A stretch of DNA of 64,000 nt from Streptomyces sp. WZ-12 (GCF_028898845.1 NZ_CP118574.1:2170001-2234000), one strand, 5' to 3'; positions 51,522 through 59,754 are shown, numbered from the stretch's first letter. A program made the numbers and translations. The notes: a model not told the origin generated them from the sequence alone.

Positions 51522-52895
51522 ATGTCAGATCTGCACGGTGGGCCGCTGCTGTTCGTCAGCAGCTCGGAGTCCGGCCGGATCAACCCGCTGCTGGCCATCG
51601 CCGCCGAGCTCGGCCGGCGCGGCGGCGTCGAGTCGGTCTTCGCCACGACCGAGGACTGCCGCGGCGACATCGAGGCGCTGCCCGGCACGCCCCCCGTGCG
51701 GTTCGCGTCCCTGGGCGAGCCCAACCCGGCGCACCTGCCGAAGACTTGGGACAACGAGACGTTCGCGGCGTTCACCGTCGCCTCCCGCGCCCAGGCGGTC
51801 TCCGCGTATCTGGAGCGGGTCACCGACGCCGACTTCCTGCAGACCGTCTACGACCGGCTGCTGACGGTCGTGGACGAGGTGAAGCCCGCGCTGATCATCG
51901 CCGACCAGGACGTGCCCTACGCCTTCGACGCGGCGCTGGCCCGGGACATCCCGTACGTGATGACCGTGCCGATCCCGATGGGCGCGGTCTACGGCCACCG
52001 GGTGCCCGAGGAGTACCCGAAGACCTTCACCGGCCTGCCCCTGGACATGACGCCCGAACAGCGCGCGGCCAACGAGGAGTTCACCCGGGAGGTCGGCGAG
52101 TGGGCCGCGAACTCGGCCGGCATCAGGAAGTTCGTGGAGCAGCGGGTGGCCGCCGGCTTCGCCAACCCGGCCTGCGTCTCGTCCCAGTACGCGGACGGCG
52201 CCCGGGCGGTGCTGGGGCTCACGGTCTTCGGCGTCGACTACGAGTTCCCCGACCTGCCGGAGAACCTCACCATGGTCGGCGCGCTGGTCCCGCCGGAGCC
52301 GGCCGGGGCCGAGCGGACCGCGCTGAGCGACTGGCTCGACGCGCACGAGTCGATCGTCTACATCGGCTTCGGCACCATCATGCGCCCCTCCGCCGGACAG
52401 ATCGGCGCGCTGGTCGAGGCGGTCCGGCAACTCCCCTCACAGCACCACGTGTTGTGGCGACTGCCGGAGTCCCAGCAGCACCTGCTGCCGCCGCGCGCGG
52501 AGCTGCCGGCCAACCTCCGCATCGAGTCGTGGCTGCCGTCCCAGACCGAGGTGCTGGCCCACCCGCACGTGCGGGTGTTCTTCAACCACGGCGGCGGCAA
52601 CGCGGTCAGCGAGGGCTGCTACTTCGGCAAGCCGCTGCTGGTGATGCCGTTCTGGATGGACTGCTACGACTGGGCGGCGCGCGTCGTGGACGCCGGCTTC
52701 GGCCTGACCGTCAGCTACGCGGCCGAGCCCGACGCGGCGTGGATCGCCCGGCAGTTGACCGCGCTGCTGGACCAGGAGGGCTTCACCGAGCGCGCGCGGT
52801 TCTGGAGCGCGCGCCAGCGGGAGGCGGGTGGCCTCGCCCGGGCCGCGGACCTCGTCCTCGCGCACGCCGCCGCCGGGCCGTCGCCCCGGGCCTGA
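51522..52895 (+). CDS. Family 1 (GT-B) glycosyltransferase, polyene mycosaminyltransferase-like (457 aa)
   Basis: This enzyme transfers an activated deoxysugar to the polyketide, in the cytoplasm. The start is ATG 51522 (MSDLHGGPLLFVSSSESGRIN), with GGGGGA 7 bases upstream. The N-terminal acceptor half opens with FVSSSESGRINPLL. The C-terminal donor half has the family signature NHGGGNAVSEG and the following PFWMDCYDWA segment that contacts the nucleotide sugar. The beginning and the FASLGE / TWDNETF motifs resemble AmphDI/NysDI-type mycosaminyltransferases as I remember them, which fits the amino-sugar aminotransferase two genes on. It is the first gene of a three-gene operon under the TAGGGG operator; 30 bp separate it from the next gene. 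A UDP-glucuronosyl-type transferase of other specificity is the alternative. Confidence 0.85.
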   Translation: MSDLHGGPLLFVSSSESGRINPLLAIAAELGRRGGVESVFATTEDCRGDIEALPGTPPVRFASLGEPNPAHLPKTWDNETFAAFTVASRAQAVSAYLERVTDADFLQTVYDRLLTVVDEVKPALIIADQDVPYAFDAALARDIPYVMTVPIPMGAVYGHRVPEEYPKTFTGLPLDMTPEQRAANEEFTREVGEWAANSAGIRKFVEQRVAAGFANPACVSSQYADGARAVLGLTVFGVDYEFPDLPENLTMVGALVPPEPAGAERTALSDWLDAHESIVYIGFGTIMRPSAGQIGALVEAVRQLPSQHHVLWRLPESQQHLLPPRAELPANLRIESWLPSQTEVLAHPHVRVFFNHGGGNAVSEGCYFGKPLLVMPFWMDCYDWAARVVDAGFGLTVSYAAEPDAAWIARQLTALLDQEGFTERARFWSARQREAGGLARAADLVLAHAAAGPSPRA

Positions 52896-52925
52896 CCCGT
52901 ACCGCTGGAACAGGAGCCTGATCAG

Positions 52926-54134
52926 TTGCGCGTCCTCGCCACCGTCAACGCCTCGCCCTCGCACGCCCGCAAGTTCGTCCCGTTGGTCCGGGCCCTGACC
53001 GACGCCGGGCACGAGGTGCACTTCATCACCTCCGCGCCCGTCGTGAAGGAGCTGGCCCGGGAGAAGGTCGGGATCTCCACCCTGATGCCCAACGCCTACG
53101 ACGGGCTGAAGGCGATGCTCCAGGGCATGGCCGCGGCGGAGGCCGCCGGGGTGGAGACCCGTACCGACGCCACCGACCACACCGAGGGCTTCAACGCGCT
53201 GTTCGCCTTCGACTTCTGGCGGGAGCTGCTGCCGCCGGTGACCGAGGCGGCCCGGGAGTTCAAGCCGGACCTGCTGCTGCGCGACGACTTCGACCTGCTG
53301 GGGTACCTGGCGGCCGAGCAGTTGGGCGTCCCGCACGTCACGATGTCGGGCGGCTCCACGATCCTGCTGGACCCGGCGCGGCTGGCCGACCCGCTGGACG
53401 CGCACGGCGCCGCGCTGGGCGTGACCGGCTCCGGCCGGGGCCTGTACGGCTTCGGGCGGGTGGACTACGTCCCGGCCGAGCTGTCCTTCACCGCCCACCC
53501 GTGGCCGGTCGAACTGCGCTTCCGGCAGCCGGTGTTGGCCCGGCACGGCGAGTCGCTGCCGCCCTGGATCACCGAACTGCCCGCGGACAAGCCGCTGGTG
53601 TACGCCGCGCTGGGCACCTCCCTGCCGATGCAGGCCGAGCTCCAGCAGCAAGGGGTGACCCTGCCGTCGTCGATCCGCCCGGAGCACGAGGCGCGGCTCA
53701 TCGTGGAGGCGCTGTCCGAGGTGGACTGCGTGGCGCTGGTGGCCAGCGGGGGGATCGGCGCGGACCTGCCGCGGGCCCCGCATGTGCACCTCGTGGACTC
53801 GGTGCCGCAGCCGCTGGTGCTGGAGGTCGCCGACCTGTTCCTCAACCACGGCGGCTACAACGGCATCCGGGAGGCGCTGCGGTCCGGGGTACCGATGGTG
53901 GTGTGCCCACAGGGCGCGGACCAGCCGCACAACGCGCGGCGGATCACCGCACTGGGACTGGGACTGCAGGCGGCCGACGCGACGGCGGAGGCGGTGGCCC
54001 GGGCGTGCGGGACGGTCCTCGGCGACGGTGCGTTCCACCACCGGGCCGCGGAGGCGAAGCGGAAGGTGCTGGCCATGCCGGGCGTGGAGACCGCCCCCGC
54101 GCTGCTGGAGCGGATCGCGTCCGACCACGCGTGA
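52926..54134 (+). CDS. Glycosyltransferase, antibiotic-type GT-B fold (402 aa)
   Basis: This is a second family 1 glycosyltransferase of the operon. The start is TTG 52926 (MRVLATVNASPSHARKF), with AGGAG about 9 bases upstream; no better ATG/GTG fits the conserved N terminus. The first strand-helix contains GHEVHF, typical of the acceptor domain. The donor domain has NHGGYNGIREALRSGVPMV followed by PQGADQPHNARRI, including the conserved HGG and the Gln that binds the sugar. Two glycosyltransferases before one aminotransferase may mean two sugars on the product, or a disaccharide with this enzyme extending the first sugar. The acceptor cannot be told from sequence. Confidence 0.88.
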   Translation: MRVLATVNASPSHARKFVPLVRALTDAGHEVHFITSAPVVKELAREKVGISTLMPNAYDGLKAMLQGMAAAEAAGVETRTDATDHTEGFNALFAFDFWRELLPPVTEAAREFKPDLLLRDDFDLLGYLAAEQLGVPHVTMSGGSTILLDPARLADPLDAHGAALGVTGSGRGLYGFGRVDYVPAELSFTAHPWPVELRFRQPVLARHGESLPPWITELPADKPLVYAALGTSLPMQAELQQQGVTLPSSIRPEHEARLIVEALSEVDCVALVASGGIGADLPRAPHVHLVDSVPQPLVLEVADLFLNHGGYNGIREALRSGVPMVVCPQGADQPHNARRITALGLGLQAADATAEAVARACGTVLGDGAFHHRAAEAKRKVLAMPGVETAPALLERIASDHA

Positions 54135-54180
54135 CCGGCAACCGAATCAGGCAAGGTCGACGTGGAGGAGCGAGGAGTTC

Positions 54181-55239
54181 ATGGGTTACGAGTACCCGGT
54201 GTCCCAGCCATGGCTCGAAGGGCGTGAGCTGGAGTATGTGACGGAGGCGGTCGGCAGCGGCTGGATCTCCTCCCAGGGGCCGGCGGTCAAGCGGTTCGAG
54301 GAGGCGTTCGCGGGCTACAACGACGTGGCGCACGGCGTCGCGTGTTCCTCGGGGACGACGGCGCTGACGCTGGCGCTGCGGGCGCTGGGCGTGGGCCCCG
54401 GCGACGAGGTCATCGTGCCGGAGTTCACGATGATCGCTTCGGCCTGGGCGGTCGAATACGTCGGCGGCACGCCGGTGTTCGTCGACTGCGGCGACGACCT
54501 CACCATCGATGCCGCGCGCATCGAGGAGAAGATCACGCCGCGCACCAAGGTCATCATGCCGGTGCACGTCTACGGGCGCCGCTGCGACATGGACGCGATC
54601 ATGGACATCGCGTTCCAGTACGGCCTGCGGGTGGTGGAGGACTCCGCCGAGGCGCACGGGGTGCGGCCGGTCGCCGACATCGCGTGCTTCTCGCTCTTCG
54701 CCAACAAGATCATCACGTCCGGTGAGGGCGGCATCTGCCTCACCAACGACCCTTGGCTGGCGGGCCAGATGGCCCATCTGCGCGGGATGGCCTTCTCCTC
54801 GGAGCACAACTTCCTGCACAAGAAGCTGGCCTACAACTTCCGCATGACCAACATGCAGGCCGCGGTCGCACTGGCGCAGGTGGAGCGGCTCGACGAGATC
54901 CTCGCCCGGCGCCGCGACATCGAGAAGCGGTACGACGAGGGCCTGCGGGACATCCCGGGGGTCACGCTGATGCCGCCGCGCGAGGTGCTGTGGATGTACG
55001 ACCTGCGCGCCGAACGCCGGGAGGAGCTGCGCCGCTTCCTCGCCGAGGCGGGCATCGAGACCCGGCTGTTCTTCAAGCCGATGAGCCGGCAGCCCGGCTA
55101 CCTCGACCCGATCTGGCCGACCCTCAACGCCCACCGCTTCGCGGAGGACGGGCTGTACCTGCCGACCTACACCCAGCTCACGGCGGCCGACCAGGAGCGC
55201 ATCGTGGGCGCGATCCGCGAGTTCTACGGCGCCGGCTGA
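54181..55239 (+). CDS. DegT/DnrJ/EryC1/StrS sugar aminotransferase, mycosamine/perosamine-type (352 aa)
   Basis: This is a PLP-dependent enzyme that converts a keto-deoxysugar nucleotide to the amino sugar. The start is ATG 54181 (MGYEYPVSQPWLEGRELEYV), with a GGAGGAG/GAGGAG ribosome site. PLP-binding features are SSGTTALTLALRALG, EDSAEAHG for the ring-nitrogen Asp, and Schiff-base Lys176 in SLFANKIITSGEGG. The N terminus and the FANKIITSGEGG context strongly recall AmphDII/NysDII, the GDP-3-keto-6-deoxymannose 3-aminotransferases of polyene clusters, and GDP-perosamine synthase (4-amino). Either way a GDP-mannose-derived donor is indicated, and no dTDP-sugar genes are present. It is the last gene of the operon, followed 21 bp later by a strong terminator. 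Confidence 0.9.
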   Translation: MGYEYPVSQPWLEGRELEYVTEAVGSGWISSQGPAVKRFEEAFAGYNDVAHGVACSSGTTALTLALRALGVGPGDEVIVPEFTMIASAWAVEYVGGTPVFVDCGDDLTIDAARIEEKITPRTKVIMPVHVYGRRCDMDAIMDIAFQYGLRVVEDSAEAHGVRPVADIACFSLFANKIITSGEGGICLTNDPWLAGQMAHLRGMAFSSEHNFLHKKLAYNFRMTNMQAAVALAQVERLDEILARRRDIEKRYDEGLRDIPGVTLMPPREVLWMYDLRAERREELRRFLAEAGIETRLFFKPMSRQPGYLDPIWPTLNAHRFAEDGLYLPTYTQLTAADQERIVGAIREFYGAG

Positions 55240-55260
55240 GCGCGGACGGACGCCGATGCG

Positions 55261-55305
55261 GCGGGCGGGCCGCGGGGGACAACTCCCGTGGCCCGTCCGC
55301 TTTTT
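55261..55305 (+). terminator. Rho-independent terminator of the sugar operon
   Basis: A 16-bp stem (55261-55276 with 55285-55300; two G-U pairs) with an eight-base loop is followed directly by TTTTT (55301-55305), 21 bp after the aminotransferase stop. It is the clearest intrinsic terminator in the window. Confidence 0.9.
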
Positions 55306-55356
55306 GACGCCCACGACGCGCGATCCGACGCACCACACCACCGGCAACGCAAGGAT

Positions 55357-55397
55357 CCGGCGTGCGTGCGGAGAACTTGTCTCCGCACGCACGCCGG
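55357..55397. terminator. Perfect 18-bp inverted repeat between convergent genes
   Basis: CCGGCGTGCGTGCGGAGA (55357-55374) and its exact complement (55380-55397) flank an ACTTG loop. It sits 24 bp beyond the stop of the minus-strand glycosyltransferase at 55421 and points to it as that gene's terminator. There is no strong T run on either side. Together with 55261-55305 it insulates the converging operons. Confidence 0.75.
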
Positions 55398-55420
55398 TGG
55401 GCAACGCCGGGCCGCGGGGG

Positions 55421-56671
55421 TCAGCCGGCGGCGTCGGCCCTCGGGGTGGTGGTCTGTTGGGGGTCGGCGGCCCCGCCGAGGACGCCCTCGATCGCGTCGG
55501 CGGCCCGCGGGGCACCGCCGGCGTCCCGCGCGTGGCCGGCGAACTCCCGCACCCGCCGGGCGATGTCGGGGTCGCCGAGGACCTGCGCCACCGCGTCCCG
55601 GATCCGCTCCCCCGACAGCTCCTCGTGCGGCACCTTCACGCCGAGGCCGGTCTCGACCAACCGGTCGGCGACCGCGGTCTGTTCGGGCAGCATCGGCACC
55701 GCGACCTGCGCCGCGCCGAAGTACATGGCCTCCGTGGTGCCGCCCATGCCGCCGTGGCTGACGAAGGCGGCGGCGTGCCGCAGCACGGCGGTCTGCGGCA
55801 GCCAGGCGTGCGCCTCGATGTGCGGCGGCAGCGGGCCGAGGTCCTCGGGCGGCAGGTGGCGGCCGGTGGAGAGCACGACGTGCCAAGGCGCGTCGGCGAA
55901 CGCGGTGACGCAGTCCCGCAGGAACTGCTCACCGGCGTCGTAGCGGTGGGACCCCAGGGAGAGCACGACGACCGGGCGGTCGGTGGTGGGCGGGGTCCAA
56001 CTCCGGTCGTCGGCGCGGGAGCCGAGGCAGGGACCCACGAACACCGGGTCACCGTCCTCGAACCGCTCGGCGGCGTACTGGAAGGGCTTGGGGAGCACGG
56101 CCAGGGAGAGCGCCTGGGACTTCGCGTGGAAGCGGTCCACCGTCATGTCGAGCCCGTGGACGGCGAGGAACTCGGCCAGCATGTCGACGATCATCTGGGA
56201 GACGCCCGTCTCGGCCAGCATCGTGCTGGTCTCGGGGAGCCGCTCGTAGAGGTTGAACTTGGCGTTGGCCGCGAAGGTGGGGAACACCTGGACCGCGGGG
56301 CAGCCCGCCTTGAGGGCGATCAGCCGGCCGACGGCGAGCACGGTGGTGTCGTAGAGCACCAGGTCGGGGGCGTCCGCGGCGAAGCGGGCCACCGCGACGT
56401 CGGCGGCGTCGACGGTCTGCCGGAACTGTGCCGCCGAGAGCTCCGCCGCGTTCTCGGCGGTGACGGTGGCGGCCCTGCCGGCGAAGACCGGCTCCGACGC
56501 GGGGTGGATCAGCGCGGTGGCGCCGGTGGCCTCGACCCGCTCGGCGAATTCCTCGGTCGTCGGCCAGGTCACCCGGTGCCCCCGGCCCACCAGTTCCTCG
56601 ACGATCCCGAGGAGCGGGGTGACGTGGCCGCCTGCGGCGTAGCTGAAGACGGCGATGTGGGCGCGCGGCAT
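55421..56671 (-). CDS. Macrolide-type glycosyltransferase (MGT/OleD-like), possible self-resistance enzyme (416 aa)
   Basis: This is a GT-B fold glycosyltransferase. The start is ATG 56671 (MPRAHIAVFSYAAGGHVTPLL), chosen for AGGAG five bases upstream and because the conserved first strand begins here; the open frame continues further 5' without a sensible start. The N terminus (HIAVFSYAAGGHV, GHRVTWPTTEEFAERV) is close to macrolide-inactivating glycosyltransferases of the OleD/OleI/Mgt type. The donor site is SHGGMGGTTEAMYFGA with PEQTAVADRL. Such enzymes glucosylate the finished macrolide inside the cell and an exported glycosidase reactivates it; no glycosidase is seen in this window. Its separate operon with a membrane protein, apart from the two other glycosyltransferases, favours resistance. 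Attaching a neutral sugar to the product is the alternative. Confidence 0.85.
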   Translation of the reverse strand: MPRAHIAVFSYAAGGHVTPLLGIVEELVGRGHRVTWPTTEEFAERVEATGATALIHPASEPVFAGRAATVTAENAAELSAAQFRQTVDAADVAVARFAADAPDLVLYDTTVLAVGRLIALKAGCPAVQVFPTFAANAKFNLYERLPETSTMLAETGVSQMIVDMLAEFLAVHGLDMTVDRFHAKSQALSLAVLPKPFQYAAERFEDGDPVFVGPCLGSRADDRSWTPPTTDRPVVVLSLGSHRYDAGEQFLRDCVTAFADAPWHVVLSTGRHLPPEDLGPLPPHIEAHAWLPQTAVLRHAAAFVSHGGMGGTTEAMYFGAAQVAVPMLPEQTAVADRLVETGLGVKVPHEELSGERIRDAVAQVLGDPDIARRVREFAGHARDAGGAPRAADAIEGVLGGAADPQQTTTPRADAAG

Positions 56672-56763
56672 GGGGGCTCCTGTGGGGCGGGGCGCGCCCG
56701 GGGTGTCGGCCGGGCGCGCGTCGGTGTGCGGGGAACGGGCGGGGTCGCCCCAGGGGCAAGGCC

Positions 56764-57510
56764 CTAGAGGCGTTCCACCGTGGTGCCGTTGAGCCGCAGC
56801 CCGCGGCGGCGCATGTAGAGCCGGCCGTAGCGCTTGCTGACGAGTTGGAACAGCACGATGCTCACCACGAACATGACGGTGGTGACGGTGGGCACCGCGT
56901 CGATGTCGAGCCGGTAGGCGAGGAACATCCGGATGACGCCGTCGAGGAAGAAGCCGACGCCCCAGATGACGTTGGTGACCCGCATGATGTGGCGGATCTC
57001 CGCGTAGTCCTGCCAGAGCGCCTCCCACTTCGCGGTCGACTCGGCCGACGTCTGGAGGCTGATCAGGCCCTGGAAGATCGCCGGGCGCTTGTGGGTGGTG
57101 AGCAGCAGCGCGATGCCGAGCACGACGGTGAGCACACCGCTCTTGGCGAGGATCCAGCGGGGGCTGCCGGTGATCAGGGAGGTGAGGCCGCCGATGATCA
57201 GCAGGCTCAGGGTGAACAGGGAGACCGGGTCCGCCTTGCGTTCCTTGATGATCGTGTAGAGCGCCTTCAGGAAGGGCGGGACACAGCCGATGAGCAGGGC
57301 GTTCAGCGGGGAGACGCCGTACTCGCGCAGCCCGTAGTACAGCCCGAGCGGCAGGATCAGGCTGATGAACAGGGACTTGAGCAGGCCGCGGCGGGCGGCG
57401 GCGATCTGCTTCTTCTCCTCCTCGGTGAACCGCGCGTTCCCCTGGGGCGCGGAACCGTACGGCTCCTGATACGGCGCGGCACCGTAGTGCGGCTGCTGGC
57501 CCTGGCTCAT
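56764..57510 (-). CDS. VC0807-like integral membrane protein (248 aa)
   Basis: A hydrophilic, Gln/Pro/Tyr-rich N terminus (about 1-25) and a charged helix (FTEEEKKQIAAARRG) precede several hydrophobic segments (about 43-62, 66-82, 95-112, 118-135, 175-195 and 203-222), so it is a polytopic inner-membrane protein. The LPLGLYYGLREYGVSPLNALLIG region is typical of the VC0807 family, whose function is not established. The start is ATG 57510. The next gene, the MGT-type glycosyltransferase, starts 92 bp downstream, so they may form one operon headed by the TAGGGG array. A role in export or self-protection is only an inference from position. Confidence 0.8.
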   Translation of the reverse strand: MSQGQQPHYGAAPYQEPYGSAPQGNARFTEEEKKQIAAARRGLLKSLFISLILPLGLYYGLREYGVSPLNALLIGCVPPFLKALYTIIKERKADPVSLFTLSLLIIGGLTSLITGSPRWILAKSGVLTVVLGIALLLTTHKRPAIFQGLISLQTSAESTAKWEALWQDYAEIRHIMRVTNVIWGVGFFLDGVIRMFLAYRLDIDAVPTVTTVMFVVSIVLFQLVSKRYGRLYMRRRGLRLNGTTVERL

Positions 57511-57607
57511 CTCAATGCTCTCCCGTGTTCGCTTCCCGAACGGCGCCCGGACGCGGGTCCTGACGGTCGTTTCGACGATAGGGCCGGGGCCGGACGCGAG
57601 GAATCCG

Positions 57608-57713
57608 TATAGGCCCCGAAGTGGGGTCTAGATAGACCCACCCCTTGCCCGGACTCAGCTCTACCCCTATGAGGAGTGGACGGCACCCCTATAGGCGTCC
57701 GAACGGGCCCCTA
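57608..57713 (-). promoter_or_regulatory. Phased TAGGGG array upstream of the membrane protein/glycosyltransferase operon
   Basis: On the minus strand TAGGGG occurs at plus-strand CCCCTA positions 57708, 57686 and 57664, exactly 22 bp apart, followed 23 bp on by AAGGGGT (57641). The first two lie inside the last codons of the histidine kinase and the third overlaps its stop codon. Beyond them an imperfect palindrome (57621-57641, arms GTGGGTCTA/TAGACCCAC with one inserted G) lies about 110 bp before the membrane-protein start. Two-turn phasing puts all half-sites on the same DNA face. It is probably a regulated promoter bound by the same factor as the other TAGGGG sites. Confidence 0.55.
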
Positions 57714-59754
57714 CCAGCGGGAGGTTGAGGGTGATGGTGGTCGGCCCGCCGAGCGGGCTGACGATGGAGAGCGTCCCGTCGAACGGGGTGAGGCGGCGGG
57801 CGATGCCGCTGAGCCCACTGCCCGGGCCGGGGGCCGCGCCGCCCCGCCCGTCGTCGGTGACCGTCACGGCCAGCGCCCCGTCCTTGGTGACCAGGTCGAT
57901 CGCCACCCGGGTGGCGCTGGCGTGCTTGGTGACGTTGCTGAGCAGCTCCGACACCGCCAGGTAGACGGCGGTCTCCAACGGCTGCTGGATCGACTCGGTC
58001 AGCTCCAGGTGCACGGCGACGTCCAGCGGGCTGTCCATGGCCAGGGCGCGGACCGCGTCGCCGAGTCCCCGCTCGGCCAGCACCGGCGGGTGGATGCCGC
58101 GCACCAGGTCGCGCAGCTCCGCCAGGGCCTGGGCGGCCGCCTCCTGGATCTCCCCGACGACCTGCTTGGCCGCGGCGGGGTCGGAGTCGACGAGGTTCTT
58201 GACGGTGTTCAGCTTCAGGCCGATGGCCAACAGCCGGGCCTGCGACCCGTCGTGCAGGTCCCGTTCGATGCGGCGGAGTTCGGCCGCCTGGGCGTGGGTG
58301 GCGATGGTCCGGGTCTCGGTGAGCTCCTCGACCCGTTGGGCCAGCAGCCGACCGCCGGTCGGGGCGAGCAGCAGGTGCGCCCAGCGGGTGTGCAGCCGCA
58401 GCAGCGGTTCGGCGAGGACGCCGCTGAGGGCGATCAGCGGCAGCGCGAGCAGCACGCCGAAGACCGGGTGGGACAGCGCCGACCAGTCGCCGGGCAGCAG
58501 CCCGAGCAGCGCGTGCCAGGGCGCCGCGGGGTCGTAGGGGAGGAACGGCCCCGCCAACGGCCACCACAGCCAGGGCCACAGCAGGGCGAAGACGCCGATC
58601 AGCGCGGGCAGCGTCAGCGGCAGCACCACCAGGGCCACCAGCAGCGGGTCGGTGGCCAGCCACACCAGGTCGCGCCAGGTCGCCACGTCGCTCCTGATCC
58701 ACCGCACGCGCTCGCGCTGGGCGGACTGCCGCTGGCTGGTGTAGAGGCGCTTGCCGGAGCGGTAGAGGCCGTCGGCACGCTGGCGCGGGGGCGGCGGCTC
58801 GGGGAGGTACGGCGCGGGAAGGGTGAGGCCGGTGCGGTCGCGGACCAGTCGGCGGCCGAACTCGACCAGCCGGCGGGCCGGTGCGGCGACCAACTCCCAC
58901 CAGAGCACGGCCAGGCCCAGCACGTGCAGCACGACGAACGCCACGGTCAGGAACGCGAACATCGCCCACTCCGCGACCGCGACGCCGATCAGCACCGTCA
59001 GTCGGTGCAGCGCCACCCCGGAGCGCATCACCGCGCGCACCGCCGCCCCGTAGCGGGAGCGCCGGCACGGGGCGAGCAACAGCCGCGCGGCCGCGGCGTG
59101 GCAGCGCAACAGCGCCGGGCCGGCGGCGCACCCGACCACGGCCAGCAGCACCCCGGCCGGCACCAGCCACGCCCCGGCCGCGTCGACGGCCCGCAGCGGC
59201 GCGACGAGGTCACCGAGGTGCAGCGCGCCCGCGCCCGCCGCGGCGACCACCGCGCCCGCCCCGATCAGCGCGGCCGGCAGCGCCGCCAACGGCCCGCAGC
59301 TCAACGGCGCCAGCAGCAGCCACGCCAGGTCCCGCCAGGACGCGTCGTCGTTGACGATCCAGCGCACCAGCAGCTTGTGGTGGGGCATCCAGGCCGAGCG
59401 GTAGAGCTTGTTCTGATATCGGTGCAGCCCGTCGGCGTCCGCCCGTGGCGGGGCGGGGCGCGGGTGGTACGGGATCGGGACGGGCACCGCCGACCAGATG
59501 CCGGCCAGCCGCCGGGTCAGGTCGGTGAGCGCGCGGCCGCGTTCCACCACGGTGACGTGTACGTAGGGGATGCCGAGGAGGTAGGTGGCCTGCGCGGTGA
59601 TCAGGGTCGCGGCCAGCAGCACCAAGCCGGCGGCGTCGAGCGCCCAGAGCGCCAACCCACGTACCGGCGCCAGCGCCACCATCCGCGGTCGGGTGCCCGG
59701 GGGCCGTCCGGAGGCGTGCCGCCCCGCGGCCGCCCGGCTGCCTTCCGTCCGCAC
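57667..59754 (-). CDS. Sensor histidine kinase with duplicated membrane sensor half (695 aa)
   Basis: This is a membrane-bound kinase of the NarX/DesK-like HisKA_3 class. The start is GTG 59754 (MRTEGSRAAAG), with GGAG 6 bases upstream. Residues 1-~430 contain repeated hydrophobic segments in two similar halves. The cytoplasmic strip 102-151 (DADGLHRYQNKLY...RWIVNDDASWRDLAW) aligns without gaps with 322-371 (RADGLYRSGKRLY...RWIRSDVATWRDLVW) at about half identity. The transmitter has phosphoacceptor His501 in RRIERDLHDGSQ, an ATPase N box with Asn607 in SELLSNVTKH and G box DDGRGG...GSGLSGIARR. There is no regulator next door; the orphan NarL-type regulator at 47432-48088 is the natural partner. 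The upstream gap 59755-59958 shows no clear promoter motif. Confidence 0.92.
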   Translation of the reverse strand: MRTEGSRAAAGRHASGRPPGTRPRMVALAPVRGLALWALDAAGLVLLAATLITAQATYLLGIPYVHVTVVERGRALTDLTRRLAGIWSAVPVPIPYHPRPAPPRADADGLHRYQNKLYRSAWMPHHKLLVRWIVNDDASWRDLAWLLLAPLSCGPLAALPAALIGAGAVVAAAGAGALHLGDLVAPLRAVDAAGAWLVPAGVLLAVVGCAAGPALLRCHAAAARLLLAPCRRSRYGAAVRAVMRSGVALHRLTVLIGVAVAEWAMFAFLTVAFVVLHVLGLAVLWWELVAAPARRLVEFGRRLVRDRTGLTLPAPYLPEPPPPRQRADGLYRSGKRLYTSQRQSAQRERVRWIRSDVATWRDLVWLATDPLLVALVVLPLTLPALIGVFALLWPWLWWPLAGPFLPYDPAAPWHALLGLLPGDWSALSHPVFGVLLALPLIALSGVLAEPLLRLHTRWAHLLLAPTGGRLLAQRVEELTETRTIATHAQAAELRRIERDLHDGSQARLLAIGLKLNTVKNLVDSDPAAAKQVVGEIQEAAAQALAELRDLVRGIHPPVLAERGLGDAVRALAMDSPLDVAVHLELTESIQQPLETAVYLAVSELLSNVTKHASATRVAIDLVTKDGALAVTVTDDGRGGAAPGPGSGLSGIARRLTPFDGTLSIVSPLGGPTTITLNLPLVGARSDAYRGAVHSS

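Noticed and set aside
56672..57028. N-terminal extension of the MGT-type glycosyltransferase to 57028
   Set aside because: It overlaps the membrane-protein gene and has low-complexity shadow composition. The ATG at 56671 has AGGAG and the conserved first strand.
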